Source: Callipepla californica brunnescens | Lineage: Eukaryota > Chordata > Aves > Galliformes > Odontophoridae | Assembly: GCA_023055505.1 (NCBI GenBank) | Contig: JALIRH010000038.1 | Location: 4,410,327-4,474,326, forward strand | Reading direction: 5' to 3' | DNA length: 64,000 bases | Shown here: piece after piece, positions 34,991 to 47,700 of the stretch | Layout: each line of letters begins with the position of its first letter | Numbering within the stretch: position 1 is the first letter of the stretch | The notes under the pieces: model-generated | The model's database searches: none | What the model was told of the DNA's origin: nothing | The model's input: the letters and a program-made list of their open reading frames with translations, nothing else | Program-made: the position numbers and the translations under genes

Positions 34991-36948
34991 ACATGCCCAA
35001 TATGCCAATCATCTTTCCACTCAATCATTTTATGTCAAGCAATGAGAAAAGAAGTGATTTATGGTGGCTGTGCAGGCTTGGTGGTTGTCTCTATTGCATT
35101 TTCTTTAGAGTACTTCAAGACTTAGAATTGCTTTGTAAGGGATATTAAAGCATTTTTCCTTTCTTAGTTCATCCAGTATTCTTGTAAGAGCCTAACTTCA
35201 GTATGTTTCTCCATCTCTTGGCTACTCCTCAGATGACTTCTGGACATAGGGAAGAAAAAAAAAACTAAATCCAAAATTAATGATACCTTCTTTATGAAAC
35301 AATTACTACAAGTAAATGACAAGAAAATACTGTATGCTAGATATGTAACAGATTTAGGACTTTTTTGATCACTTCCAGCTGTATAAAGAGACAATACAAC
35401 ATGAAAAATACCTGCAAGTAGAAAGTATTTTTAAAATACTGAAATCAACATCAGTTTATGGTTTATGGTTGATTCTTGAGGGAGGGCGGAAGGAAGGGAG
35501 ACATACAGGATCTCACTAAGAACCAGTGTATGAACTATGTATGAACTTTATATTACATGATATCATTTTTGGCTATCAGGAAAGATTGCCTGTAAATTCA
35601 AGTAATAAAGAAAAAAAAAAAAGAGAGAAAATTAAGTTTGTGGACTAAGTATAAAAGAAGATTTCAAACACTGATTTTGTTATTTTTTTCTGTTTTTTAA
35701 AATCATTTATTTTCTTTTTCTTGCCTGCTACTCATCTTTGTCCTTACTTTCATATTCTTTTTTTATTTTATTTTATTTTTTTATTTTCATTACAGTGTTG
35801 AAGGATAGCATCTAAGAACATTAATCTCTTGTAAGTATAGACACTCGGCCAAATTGGTCAGTTTAAATTCCACTTATATAAACTACACTCATGTTTAACT
35901 ATGGGACTTCTTCATTCTTACATCCATGGTCAGATAATAATCCAGTCTAGTGTATTACTATTTTTATTTAATCACAATCAATTTAATGAATATATTTCAA
36001 CTATAATACAAAATAAAAAAAAAAAGAGCATTGTAAAAATTGTAAAATGTTGTAAAACTTGTAAAAAACAGTAAGTACTGTCTTTGAAATGATAATTCCT
36101 TTCTCAAACATTAGTTCCAACTGCAAAGTGGACCTATAAATTAGTACACTTATTGAATACTGAATCAGCAATGGAACAAAAAATTAGGAAGCTTTGTCAT
36201 TAAAAACTACAGAAATTATATCTTAAATTCTTCTATACAGCATTTTATAATTCATACAATGATGTTAATTGCATCTGGCATAACACATAATTAAAAAGTT
36301 TTTTAATGTTATTTATCTAAAAGTTTTCATCGAATTATGCTTTGAACCCATTTGCTCTCTTTTAGAGACAAAATAAAACAGTGATTAGTTTTTTTGCATT
36401 TTCCTTATTACTTTGCAAGAAAATTTATTTTTTATATATATGTAAGGATTTTATTTCATCGGAAAAAATATGCTTACAGACTGAAAATATTCCCAGCAAA
36501 TAAATGTTGAGTGATTTTTTCGATACATACATAATGTAAAACATTAATGTCTATTTAACTGGCAACCGTCCATTGCTGACGATATAAGTCATGTTCAGTA
36601 TCACCAGTGTTGTTTATTTACACTGAATTGCATATGGCTCATGCTGTTTGCTGTACAGTGATTGCAGAGAAATTATGAAGACTCATATCATTAGTGGTAG
36701 TAATCCTGACAAAACTGCCCTATGCCAGCCTGAGGCTGCCATACAGAACTAGCTATCTTTTTAAAAAGAAAAAATTAGTTTCATATAGGCTCAAAGTTTG
36801 ACTACCCTACTTTAATAGGATAATCTATATGATGTCATATTATTAGTTAAATACTGAAGTACTTTTATTTTGAGTTTGCCTGAAATTTCTTAGATTAGCA
36901 TAATTGTAGAAAAGCTATTTTTCAAATTAGGAGTTTTATAGTAAATCC
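34991..36948. other. Unique AT-rich sequence
   Basis: No repeat family or gene recognised. T/A-rich runs occur at about 35757-35790 (TTTTA type). Confidence 0.4.
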
Positions 36949-37213
36949 TCCTTCCCTTCCCTTCCCTTCCCTTCCCTTCCCTTCCCTTCCCTTCCCTTCC
37001 CTTCCCTTCCCTTCCCTTCCCTTCCCTTCCCTTCCCTTCCCTTCCCTTCCCTTCCCTTCCCTTCCCTTCCCTTCCCTTCCCTTCCCTTCCCTTCCCTTCC
37101 CTTCCCTTCCCTTCCCTTCCCTTCCCTTCCCTTCCCTTTCCTTCCCTTCCCTTCCCTTCCCTTCCCTTCCCTTCCCTTCCCTTCCCTTCCCTTCCCTTCC
37201 CTTCCCTTCCCTT
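36949..37213. repeat. (CCCTT)n / (GGGAA)n pentanucleotide array
   Basis: About 265 bp, some 53 units of CCTTC on the plus strand. It is pure except for one C-to-T substitution at about 37139, which leaves the register unchanged. The minus strand is all purine (GGGAA): it can form G-quadruplexes (G3 runs with 2-nt loops), and the mirror-symmetric purine tract can form triplex DNA. Long open frames of GKGRE repeats on the minus strand exist only because the array has no stop in any frame; they are not genes. It is a likely length polymorphism and assembly trouble spot. Confidence 0.98.
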
Positions 37214-37691
37214 TGATCTGTCTACACATGAGCACGGTGTTTGAATTTTATGATCATGTTGATTGTACACTGTGCATTCTCAATCAGCTTTCGCAATACC
37301 TACCGAGAGAGTTGTTGTACTTTCCACACATTAGAAGAATTATATCATAGGTCAAATTCATGCCTTTCTGGTGTGGAAGCCAAAGGCATTTCAAGAGAAG
37401 CTTAATATCTGTTTATGTTAAGTTACATTGAGACATAGAACTCCACTGTGTTTAGGTATCTAGTTTATTGTTAACACATGTATCTAGTACATACGTGTAT
37501 ACGTGTGTAACTTTCCTATTTACATCTGTGTGTAGACTCTTCCAATTACATGTCCTGATCCCAAACAAAATCGTCTTTAAATCACTCCATAAGAGAGCGA
37601 ATTCACAGTAATAAATGATACTAAGTGAATAAAGGCTACCATATTTGGCCATTCTATTGGATTATTTATATATAATTAAAAAAATACTACA
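37214..37691. other. Unique AT-rich sequence
   Basis: No feature recognised. Confidence 0.4.
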
Positions 37692-38165
37692 TTATGCTGG
37701 TAATGTCTCCACCACAACAAGAATCTGTGATCGTGATTCTTCTTGTAGCTGGAGGAAGAAGCCTTCATCAACAGACTCTGCTTGGTCAGGTGTCCCATAG
37801 TAGACACCAGCCATGAGTCTCCATTCGTAGTTTAGGTCTCTTACCCATAAGCTTTTGACTTGATTGAGGCCACTCTTCAGAGGCAGTTCTTCACGCTTCA
37901 TTCCTTTCTTAATTTAGAGAGCAATGTCTCCTTTCTTTCCTTGCCTGTCCCTGTTGAACAGCCAGTAGGCATCAGTAGCCACACACCAGTTGTGGGAATC
38001 ATCATACCAAGTCTTAGTGACAGCAAGTACACCATGGTTTTCTAGTACTACAGTAGCTTCCAGCACTTCCTGTTTGTTTTCCAACCTGCATGCATTTGTG
38101 TAGAGGCACTTTAATTAGGCAGCCAGACTTGCTGCCTTCTTGAATAATAACTCCTTAATTTCTTT
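37692..38165 (-). mobile_element. CR1 ORF2 endonuclease-domain fragment, antisense
   Basis: On the minus strand this is the apurinic-type endonuclease part of CR1 ORF2, which nicks the target site. Reading from 38165 down, in more than one frame: CLYTNAC and ENKQEVLEATVVLENHGVL (about 38105-38030), TKTWYDDSHNWCVATDAYW (about 38010-37955), then DRQGKKGGDIAL. The 69-codon frame 37901-37692 follows, with QVKSLWVRDL, GVYYGTPDQAESVDE and GFFLQLQEESRSQILV. CR1 proteins usually have ITETWWDDSHDW and GVYYRPPDQ here. The segment stops just before the GDFN motif. It is an internal fragment without RT or 3' tail, which is unusual because most CR1 copies keep only the 3' end. Confidence 0.88.
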
Positions 38166-38739
38166 ATTTTCTTGAGTTTCTTTGCTTTCTCCTATTGTTT
38201 CTGTGGTCCCCGGCTCATTTTACTTAGGGTTTGCTTCAATTCCATTTAAGATCAAGACCCACTGATTTTGTTTTGTTGTTGTCATTGTTTTGTTTTTAAA
38301 TCATGTTTTCCATTTAGTTATTCCTTATTTTTCATGTGTACGTTATATTTTGGTATAAACACTGTATTTCTCTGTATTGTATTGGTTTTATTATGTTGAT
38401 TTTTGTAGGAACTTTTCAAAAGTCACTCTACATTCTCATCCTGCACTTGAAAATGCCTATCATCTCTTCTACTGTAATGTCATATATTTATGTGCTTTCT
38501 TTATTCTAAATATTAATGAACATACTGAACATACTGAAGAAAACAAAGTTCAGGTTAAATACATGATGAATGAAACTTGAAACACTCTCATGGGATATGG
38601 TTAAAACCATAATTTCTACTTATTCAGATTAAGTTTTCAATTTATGACTGTTCTCTAACTATATTTTCTTAGCTTTCTTATGAGAAAGTTACACATGGCA
38701 ATGTCAAAAATAATAATAATAATATCAAGCTGTACCTAC
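38166..38739. other. Unique AT-rich sequence
   Basis: No feature recognised. A short (AAT)n run lies at about 38710-38725. Confidence 0.4.
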
Positions 38740-39040
38740 CGCTTCTCCTTTATTCACTTGGTGAGTTAGCTTGTCAGAGAAACAAATTATGTTAGTTTGA
38801 CATGATCAATTTTTGACAAATTCATACTGTTCATTTTTATCACCTCATTATCTTGCGGGTACTTATAAATTGATTTCTTAATAATTTTTTTACAAATATT
38901 GCCAGAAATTGGAGTTATAGTAAGAGGCCTATAATGCTCTGGATCCTTTTTTGTCTTTTTTTTAATAATTCTTTTTTTTTTTATCTTAGATATTAATCTC
39001 AGTGCTGATCGAACTGTGAAGCTCATAAATTCCTAAAAAT
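38740..39040 (-). mobile_element. CR1/L3-like RT N-terminal fragment, antisense
   Basis: The minus frame 39026-38787 contains KKDPEHYRPLTITPISGNIC then KIIKKSIYKY and DNEVIK. It matches the start of the LINE reverse transcriptase (NYRPVSLTS type) and the following helix. The next few codons in another frame read KLTHQVNKGEAV. It is highly diverged and lysine-enriched through A-rich decay. There is no tail, and the order relative to 37692-38165 is wrong for a single minus-strand element, so it is a separate old insertion. Confidence 0.72.
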
Positions 39041-39537
39041 AATTTGATGAAGGTCAAGATATCACATAAAATTAATTCCTAATGTAAAAAGATGAATTTA
39101 GCCAAGCTGTGCAAATTGAATTTTCCAATCCTACTTAAAGAAAAAACAAAAATACTGTAGTAGAATATTTTCTGTATTGTGTTCTGTACTTCATAACTCT
39201 TTCTAAAGTTTTTTTCTTTGAATAAACAGTAAAAATAAAGTTTGAGGGGACTTGCTTACTTGCTGTTTGTTTTATTTTTCTGACCAAGAATAACTGATTG
39301 TTTCTATCTTTGCCCAATCTTATGTTTGTTTTATATTCTTTCTTCTTTTTCTACTCATTTATAATGTATTTATGGGATCTTGTTATCTTATTTTTCTGTT
39401 CCTTGCTAATGGAAACTCATTTTACAGTTGAATCTCCTTGAATTATCTAAATATTATTTCCTTATTATTCTTCCTCTTTTCTGATGTTGCCAGCAAAAGA
39501 TGGTTTTCCTCCCCTACTCCTCTCTAATGCCTGATCC
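39041..39537. other. Unique T-rich sequence
   Basis: No feature recognised. Confidence 0.4.
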
Positions 39538-40038
39538 GGATTACTGTATCCAGACCTAGGGACCCCAGTACATAAAAAATTATGGAGAAGTTGGAGCAGG
39601 TCCAGAGATGATCAAAGGACTGGAGCACCTTTCCTATGGAGAAGGACTGAGGGCAGTGGGCTTGTTAAGCCTGGAAAAGAGAAACATTTAGGTATACCTC
39701 GCTGTGGTCTTTTAGGATTGAGAGTACTCATAAAGCAGATCGAGACCAACTTTTATGTAGGCATCTAGTAAATGGAAAAGGAGGAATGCCTTTTAACTAA
39801 AAGAGGGAAGATTTTGATAAGATGGTTGGGAAAAATTCTTTACTCAGAAAGTGGTGAGTCATTGGAACAGCTTGCCTAAGAAGCTGTAGATGGCCCATCC
39901 CTGGAGATGTTCAAAGACAGGTTTTATGGGGCTGTGAAAAGCCTGATCTAGTGGTTGACAACCAGCTCAAAGCAGGGAGTTTGGAACTGGATGATCTTTA
40001 AAGTCCTTTCTGATCCAGTATCTTCTATAATTCTTCTG
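39538..40038 (+). mobile_element. CR1 LINE 3' fragment, sense
   Basis: Sense CR1 starting in the block TACTGTATCCAGACCTAGGG, then AGGTCCAGAGATGATCAAAGG and CTGGAGCACCTTTCCTATGG (the LEHLSYE region). The C-terminal part follows (AATTCTTTACTCAGAAAGTG; GGAACAGCTTGCCTAAGAAG), then the 3' UTR (GGATGATCTTTAAAGTCC) with a decayed tail (CTTCTATAATTCTTCTG). Frames are broken throughout. Confidence 0.9.
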
Positions 40039-42605
40039 ATTTCAACTCTGTAGAAAAGTCATTATTATCCCTGAAATAATTTTCATCCTAATTATAGTAT
40101 AACTTTAGATCCTTGGTCACTATTTCTATATAGGTTAGAACAATTTAGTCTGGCTCAGTTCTATTTGGATTCAAAATTACAATTTTCCAGTTTCTATTTG
40201 TATTCACTGGAGATTTGGTGCAAGAAGATTACAATAAGATAAAACTGATATCTGCCATATGGTGTTGAAATATGGCTAGAGAAGCTCAAAGATTTGGCAT
40301 CAATGAACCCCAAATGCTAATACAAATCCCACTTGGATTTAAGCACTACCTCCTTACCCATCTTTATTAAGTACATGTATTTAACATGTGAGAGATGTAC
40401 TTTGCTTTGACATCTCCTAATGTTACATTCCAAGATAATAATTTGTTAAGTAAACATGGTGATCTCAGTGAGTCAGCTTGGATTTGTACTTTAGGACAGA
40501 CTGCCTTAGACTGAATACATAGCAATTATCTCACAGATGTCTGTGGTAAAATTAAAAAAAATTACAAATGCAACTGGAATGAGCAGGGAATCAATTATGA
40601 GCTACAGAAGTTCTTTCAGTGTCTGATTCTAATTATATTAATTATAAACAAATGTGAGATGTAAAAAATGTCATTTCCAATAATCAAGTGAGGCCATCTT
40701 ACTTGAAAAAAGAAAGTTAAGCATATATCCTTTATAAGCAGTTCATTATCAAGTCAGAGCTTAAACATACAATTAATTTGGTGACTACTGCAAAATTTTA
40801 GCAATTTCTATATTATTTTTAAATATATAATTGCATTTAGTGCAATCAAATTTATTATGAGGAGCTATTTCAATTTATTGTAAATGCAATAGTGTTGATG
40901 TATTTATACAGATGCTTATATTTCTAAGTGAAGGTTTCTGACTAGGTCTATCAGCTTATAGATTTGAGCAAACTGAATAATATGAGCCTTGCATAAAAAC
41001 ATTAAGAGAAAATTATTGATGCCAAAGCATTACTTTCCATAAGACATCAATAAAGACAAGTTTTGAGAATGACAGACCTTATGAGAAATATGGAAGAATA
41101 GATTTCCAGCCAAAAAGTTTCAAAGTAATGATGATCATATAAAATACTTGCACCTAAGCCTGGATTTCATGCCTGGGAGAGACCTTTCAAAGTCCATATT
41201 CTAGCAAATCTGTTTTCTTGTACTTTTATGTTGATTTTAGCTTGTGTAATGGAAACTGACTACATTTTATAGTAAACAAAATGTGATTCACAGAATGGTG
41301 TAGTGTAACTACTAATATAAGCTTATAAGATTACATGCATGTAAGATCAATGTAAAATGGTTTAATGAATCTTGCTTAATCATTTGCTTAAAATATTTTA
41401 CTAAAAATTAACATTATATTTCACGCTTCTAAGAATAAAATGTTTTCAGATTTTAGATTATGCAGACTTTTAAATTATAGTAAAGAGAGAAAGTAAAGAA
41501 AGAGAGAAGAAAAACATGAGCAGAAAGAAATGGAAAAAAAAATATAGCAAGAAAAAAATCTCTGAGCATGGTGAGCATCAAGGATTGCCTCTTTCCAAGT
41601 AGATCATGTAGCCTCACTGTGGTCAAAGTAGGCCTTAAAATGCAATCAATTTTTTTACTGTCAATAGGGTTGAATCAGACCCAAAGACTGAATTAATGAA
41701 TTTGTTAAAGTAGAAAATTACCATTTTATATCAAAACCAGGACCTTTTCAACTCACAAGGTTACCAATGAGTTCTATGGGTATTGACATATCTGTTTTCT
41801 TTTGAAAAATAGTGCAAATATTCAGCTGTAAATATGATTGGCTGCATTTTTAATCAGTACAGATCAGTTTTTCTGCTTGTGTGTTGTACATACGTATTCT
41901 GGATCAGAACCGCTTTACAGCCCCAGTGTTAAGAAACAAAAAGCCAATAACACAAAGACTTCAACTCTTTTAAGCTGATTATAAAATAGATTTAAATGTT
42001 ACAGTTTATCATTAAAGCTGACACTTTTACAAAGTTAACTCAGGTTTCACTGAATGGAGAGCCACGCATCTGAATTTGCACTTTCTTATATATTACCTCA
42101 TATTCTGCAGAGTTTACCAGAGAAATTCAATCTCCTTATAAAATAATGAGTGGACTACAGCTTCTAGCCAAAGTATATATATTGCCCATCATTTGAAGGG
42201 GGAATTAAATAAATTAGCAGTTATGCTGTAAAAGATTTAAGTCAGGTGACTTTGTAAAATTGATTTATATTACCTAATAAAAAAAATCACGTTATAGTTA
42301 ATACTTCTTTACATAGAAAAAATATATATCTGTACAATAAGAAGAATTTATAACTGGCTGTATGTGTAGATTTCAAAGCTATTTAGTTCATACAAATTCT
42401 TATCTCTACAAAGTATAATGTGTAAAATAGTGGAAATTTAAAAATGCTACTTAATATTTTTGTCCTTAGTTACTGTCTGTCCCTGTCCTGCTGTAATTTG
42501 AGGATAATAATTAAACGAAGGCACAAACAAAAGAGTGTACATCAAATCCCAACTAATAACAAATGAACTTTTTATATCTATAATTAACATTATGTGAATA
42601 CATAC
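40039..42605. other. Unique AT-rich sequence
   Basis: About 2.6 kb with no repeat family, RNA or coding signal recognised. Confidence 0.4.
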
Positions 42606-43716
42606 ATGTATGGACTTCAGTAAAGCTTTTGACACTGCCACAACATCCTCATGGAGAAACTGGCTGCCCATGCTTTGGATGGGCATACACTCTGCTGGGT
42701 GGAACTCTGGCTGGATGACTGGGCCCAAAGTGTTACGGTCAATGGAGTTAAATCCAGTTGGTGACCAGTCACAAGTGGTGTCCCAGAGGGCTTGGTTCTG
42801 GGGCCACTCCTACTCAACATCTTTTTTAATGACCTGGAAAACGAGATTGAGTGCACCCTCAGTAAGTTTGCTGACAACACCAAGCTGGGAGGGAGTGCTG
42901 ATCTGCCAGAGGGTAGAAAAGCATTACGGAGAGACTGGATTGATGGGCCAAGGTAAACTGTATGCGTTTCAATAGAGCCATGTGTTGAGCCCAGCATTCT
43001 GGTCACAGCAACCCCAGGCAAACCTATGGGCTTGGAGAGAAGTGGCTGGAAGCTGCCTGACAGAAGTGGACCTTGGTGTACTGATGGACAGTCAGCTGAA
43101 GCTGGCCAGGAAGGCCAGTGGCATCCTGGCCTGTATCAGGAATGGTATGCTGAGCAGGACTAGGGAGGTAATCCTCCCCCTATACTCAGCACAAGTGAGT
43201 CTCTACCTTGAGTACTGTGTTCAGTTTTGGGCACCTCAACACAGGAAGGACATTGAAGTGCTGGAGCAGGTACAAAGAAGGGCAACAAGGCTGAAGAATA
43301 TACCCTATGAAGAATGACTGAAGGAACAGGAGCTGTATAGTTTGGGGAAAAGGAGGCTGAGGGGAGACGTTATTGCTCTCTTCAAATACCTGAAAAGTGA
43401 TCGCAGTAAGAGTGGGGTTGGTGCCTCCTCACTGGTGACAAGGCAAAATGACCTCAAGTTGAGCCACGGAAGGTTTAGGTTGGATATCAAGAAAAAAAAC
43501 TTCTTTATAAGAATGGTTGTTAAGCACAGGAATAGTCTCCCCAGGAGGTGTTTGAGACACCAGCCCTCGAAGTGTTTAAAATACATCTGGATGTGATGAT
43601 CAGGGACATGATTCTGCAGTGGGTTGTCAGAGTTTGGGTAGTACAGTTAGGTTGAAGTTGGACTTGATGATCTTGAAGGTCTTCTCCAAACTGAGCAATT
43701 CTGTGATTCTATGTAC
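42606..43716 (+). mobile_element. Long sense CR1 LINE (RT core to 3' tail)
   Basis: Starts at motif A (MDFSKAFDTATTSS, 42610-42651, interrupted by a frameshift). It continues through VNGVKSSW- and [18 protein letters not shown] sequence to the catalytic region at 42861-42884. There the palm motif reads FADN: the second aspartate codon is AAC (42876-42878), a change that should abolish catalysis. After a deletion come LGVLMDSQLKLARKASGILA (43075-43134), LEYCVQFWAPQHRKDIEVLE (43208-43265), [17 protein letters not shown] (about 43347-43396) and VVKHRNSLPR. The 3' UTR has GTTGGACTTGATGATCTTG. The tail is ATTCTGTGATTCTATG. Multiple frameshifts make it inactive. Confidence 0.95.
42982..43317 (+). 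pseudogene. CR1 ORF2 post-RT segment
   Basis: A 111-codon frame carrying CR1 ORF2 sequence C-terminal to the RT palm: LGVLMDSQLKLARKASGIL, LSRTREVILPLYSAQVSLYL, EYCVQFWAPQHRKDIEVLEQ. It is part of the dead element at 42606-43716. The initial methionine is not a natural start. Confidence 0.9.
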
Positions 43717-44002
43717 ATTCATACATATGTGTGTATGTATGTGCATGGGTATGAATGTGAGCGAATATACATGTAAGCAAGCAACATGCCAGAGATTCTT
43801 TTAATAGAGATAGGATTTTAATAGAGATAGGATTTTATGTTAAGACAGGCACAGGTGTGTTGATCCAGCTTTTCTTATTTTTTAAATTCCTTTATGCCAT
43901 ATAGTATATAAAAATAAATAAATAAAACATTTATTTTTAATTGCATTTCTCCTTCCCCCCCCTCTACCCCCCCATCTTTTTTCCCTTTTTTATATTTACA
44001 GT
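43717..44002. other. Short unique spacer with tandem duplication and C-run
   Basis: TATG-type repeats at 43720-43745, a perfect 17-bp tandem duplication at 43803-43836 (AATAGAGATAGGATTTT twice), AAAT repeats near 43908-43925, and C-runs at 43955-43973. Confidence 0.6.
43803..43836. repeat. 17-bp tandem duplication
   Basis: AATAGAGATAGGATTTT occurs twice head to tail without mismatch, a recent replication-slippage duplication. Confidence 0.95.
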
Positions 44003-44770
44003 AGAGTTTTCCTAAGTGGGAACCACAGCCAAAAGTGTAGTGGATTTCCAAGATGAATGAGCCATTAACACAGTGGTCTGGCTCTGGTTGGAGCAGAATT
44101 TGCAGTCTTCACAGCGGCCTATGTTGTGCTGTGTTATGGAGTTGTGACTGAAACAGTCCTGATAGCACATCAGTATTTTGGCTATTGCTCAGCAGTGTCA
44201 AGGCTTCTTTTTCTGAGTCTGACTCTCCACAGAAGCGTGGGGGTGGGCTAGAAACTGGAAAGAGACACAGCCAGGACAGCTAACCCCAGCTGATCAAATG
44301 GATACCCGATGCTCCATTCTACATGATTCTGTGCTCAGTGTTATATACTAAAGAAAAGGAGGTAGGGGGGAGTGTTATGTCTGTGGTTTAAGTGCATTTC
44401 CTCCCAAGTAACATCTAGTTGTAAGGAACCCTGTTTTCCTGGAAGTGGCTATAACATCTGCAAGTCAAAGGGAAGCAGTAAATGAAATTGTCTCTTTGTT
44501 TTGCTTGCACTCAGACTGTTTTGCCTGCACTCAGCCTTTGTTTTGCCTATTAAACTACCTTTACATCAATCCATGTTTTTTTTCCACTTACATCTCACTG
44601 CAGGGGAGAGAGTGAATAGTTGTGTGTTGCTTAGCTGCCTACCAGCCTTAACCCAGACTAACTCTTGTAATCTTGACCAATTAGTTTTCAGCTTTTGGTT
44701 TTTCAGTTCTCACCCTCATCCCACTGTGGTGGATACTTAGCTCTGGCTGGGCTCAGCCCACCACACACAG
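44003..44770 (+). mobile_element. ERV-type LTR, sense
   Basis: Landmarks in order: CACATCAGTATTTTGGCTATTGCTC (44167), GAAAGAGACACAGCCAGGAC (44258), CATGATTCTGTGCTCAGTG with TATATACTA (44342, a possible TATA box), and the CCTCCCAAGTAACATC region. A polyadenylation-like stretch CTATTAAACTACC (44548) and CACTGCAGGGGAGAGAGTG with GTTGCTTAGCTGCCTACCAG (44600-44645) follow. The order U3, TATA, poly-A region gives the plus orientation. It shares its 3' motifs with the antisense LTR at 32425-32850, so the two are related. No internal viral genes. Boundaries are approximate. Confidence 0.68.
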
Positions 44771-47700
44771 ATAGTGAAAATGCATAGAGAGAGAATGAAA
44801 ACATTAGTTTTGAAATTATTTGCTCCAAGGGATTATATGCTTCAGGACACAATCTATCAACAAATTGAAAATCATTAGAGAGATGTTAGAGCAATTAATT
44901 TATAATAACATTTTATAAAGCTCCTAACATGTGGTTCTAAAGAATTTGCGAGAAGTTACTCTTGGGGAGAGACTGCTGCGGTAGCTGCAAGGAGTACCAT
45001 TTAAACACTCTTAAAATGCATGCCACATTAAATAATATTTATGAAAAAAAAGACAGTATGAGAGTAAATAATTTTTTGAGAAAGTGCAAAACAATTTCTT
45101 CCACTTGTTTTAAGACACAGATAACAGCCTGAATGATTCCTTAGGCAATACTGCTTTCCTTCTTACACCCTTCTAGGTTAATACAACAGATTCTCGCTCA
45201 AGAAGAGGGAAGGTAGATTTTAACATCATTAATCACTGAAAATCTGCTTTGATTATTTTTTTCCTACAGGAAGAACATAAACAACATCCAATTACAAACA
45301 ACATTTATTAACAGGTGGCAATTCTTAAAAGAATAAAGGGTATGGAAAACATATTGGTGTAGTAGCATTCTGCAACACAGCCATATGGCAGATTGATAGT
45401 GTTCTTCTTGCACTTTAAGCAGTCTACAGACATTAACCCATTGTCATTTCTGGAATAACAAAGTGTTCGTTTAGGTCTCTGTTGTACAGATTTTGTGTTC
45501 CTTCTCTCAGCTGTCTCAGAGTGAAACTATCATATTTTTAAATCATAAAGTTATACATTTCATTCTTCCAGTCTTGGTAAAAGCACTTCAAACATGTCCA
45601 CAAAAATGTAGCTCTGTAGAAATACAGGAATCCGTATTGTTTAAATGACTGTATAATTTTTAAAATTTTATTTTTTCAAGTTCAAATATCTTAAATTTGC
45701 AAGTCAATATCATCTATTCACATATAAAAAAAGAAATATATATATATATTTATATATATACATATATATACATATATATCTATATATATAAAACACACAT
45801 ATGTATGAAAATCCCTTTATCTTTACTACAAGGGCTTTATAGGAACTACTGAAATTTTAAAACTCTGTAAGAACTTCATGAGTTAAAATAACTCGCTTTT
45901 CAAATTAAAGTTGACAGTCAATTATTCTATAAGAATGACAAATGCTGCAATTGTTTTTACTATTTTAGAAAAAGAAACTAACAGCTTTTTCATTTTAAAG
46001 GAGATACTGAACATAAATTGAATATTACAATCACTAAGGATGAGATGGGAAGTTTAATATTTGGATTTCCTTCAGAAAGTTATGTACCTTTGCAGAAATT
46101 GCTGCAATGGATTAACATACCAACATTCACACTGAGCTATTTTAGTAATCAACATTTCACATCAATGTACTGTCTCTATCGTAATAGTTTAGCAGGTGAT
46201 TTATTCTCCATAGTAAATAAGAGTGACTCCAGAGATTATATATTCTTCACATCATTGACACATTATCTTAATTGCACAGCTTAGTTACTCTTTACAAAAG
46301 ATCTTCTACAGCTAGTTGTGTCAAACAGTCCCATGATAGGACTCAATCGTCAAGTATATATGTTGAATATATACTTCTCTATCATAGAAAGGAAGAAGGA
46401 ATTAAAATCTTTTGAAAAAGTAAAATAATGTATTTAATCATCTCTACCACAGTGTGCACAATACACAGATTGAACACAGTATATCAGGAATTTGATGTAA
46501 AAATACTTTACATGACACCCAGGGCTAATAAATCTTCAGCAAAAATTAATGGCAATATACACTATGCAAGTCCAAGAAGAGCTTTTCAGTACATTCTGTA
46601 AAAACAAAATCCTGCTGTCCATACTTTGTCAGAACTGATATTGCATTCCAATTATTCAAGACTCTTTTTGCTCGGAATTTCCAAGATCTCCAAAATGTGT
46701 TAAGTTCAATCCACAGCATCGAAGACCAGTTAAAAAAAGAAAAAAGTATTTGAATAATGATTAGCTTTGTCAGTATTCTGACTTTTCATAATAATGGATA
46801 TAATAATTAAATGTAATCATGATTATAATTATAAATGATTATATATAATCATAAGTACCTGTATACAAGCATAATTATAAATAATAGTGTTGCTTAATAG
46901 CAATAATACAAAATGAATTGCACTGCAGAATTGCACAGTAAGTTTTCCTCACATGGAAAACTATTCCTTTAGTTTAGTGTCTCACATGCTTTAGAACACC
47001 CTGTTCTTAATTAAGCCTTCCTCCAGCCCTCTAGGATCACTTTTCCTTTTTCAAAGTATAAAACTAAAAATAAGAGGAGAACTAAATCACTCTCTTTACA
47101 ATTGCATTGTTAAATGGCAAGAAATCTTCAGGAAGTTAAGATGAGACTGAGGTTTCATAAATTTGATCTTATGCCAGTGAAGTTTGCCTCTGTGGCATTT
47201 CTAGGGCTATTTGCTAGCATGGGAGGCATCACAGCTCTAAGGAACACTCCTATTTGGTAAAATACTACAAAACAAACAAATGAAGAAAATCTGAAGTCAA
47301 ATACATTAATATTTCTTCATTACAAATGTTATGTTAATGTTCAATAAGTCATATTTTTTCCTAAGTTTGAAGCTGTTTTTCTTCCTTCATACTTGGCAGT
47401 GGTTATCCTTTTGCTGGTTGATGACTGAGTGCTCCATTTTCTCTTCGTCTTTATGTATCTTAGAAGCAAGCCAGCATATATGCCAAATCCAAACCAACTC
47501 GCCAGTGTAGTTCTTTTTTTTTTAGATAAAACAGATTTTTATGGCTCTAGGCAAAATGGTCTGATTAGGAGTAACCTTCACAATTAGGATTTGAGCAGTT
47601 TTATCTGCTAACTTAATGTGACTCACAGATAGTGCTGTTCAGGGTCTTAAAATGTAGCAAAACAAACAAATAAACAATAAACCATTTAAGACTGGACCTA

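Noticed and set aside
36890..37270. 126- and 99-codon minus-strand frames of GKGRE repeats
   Set aside because: They arise only from the (GGGAA)n array, which has no stop codon in any frame of that strand. No flanking gene structure.
37692..39040. A single CR1 joining the endonuclease and RT pieces
   Set aside because: On the minus strand the RT piece lies upstream of the endonuclease piece, the reverse of CR1 order, and divergence differs. They are separate insertions.
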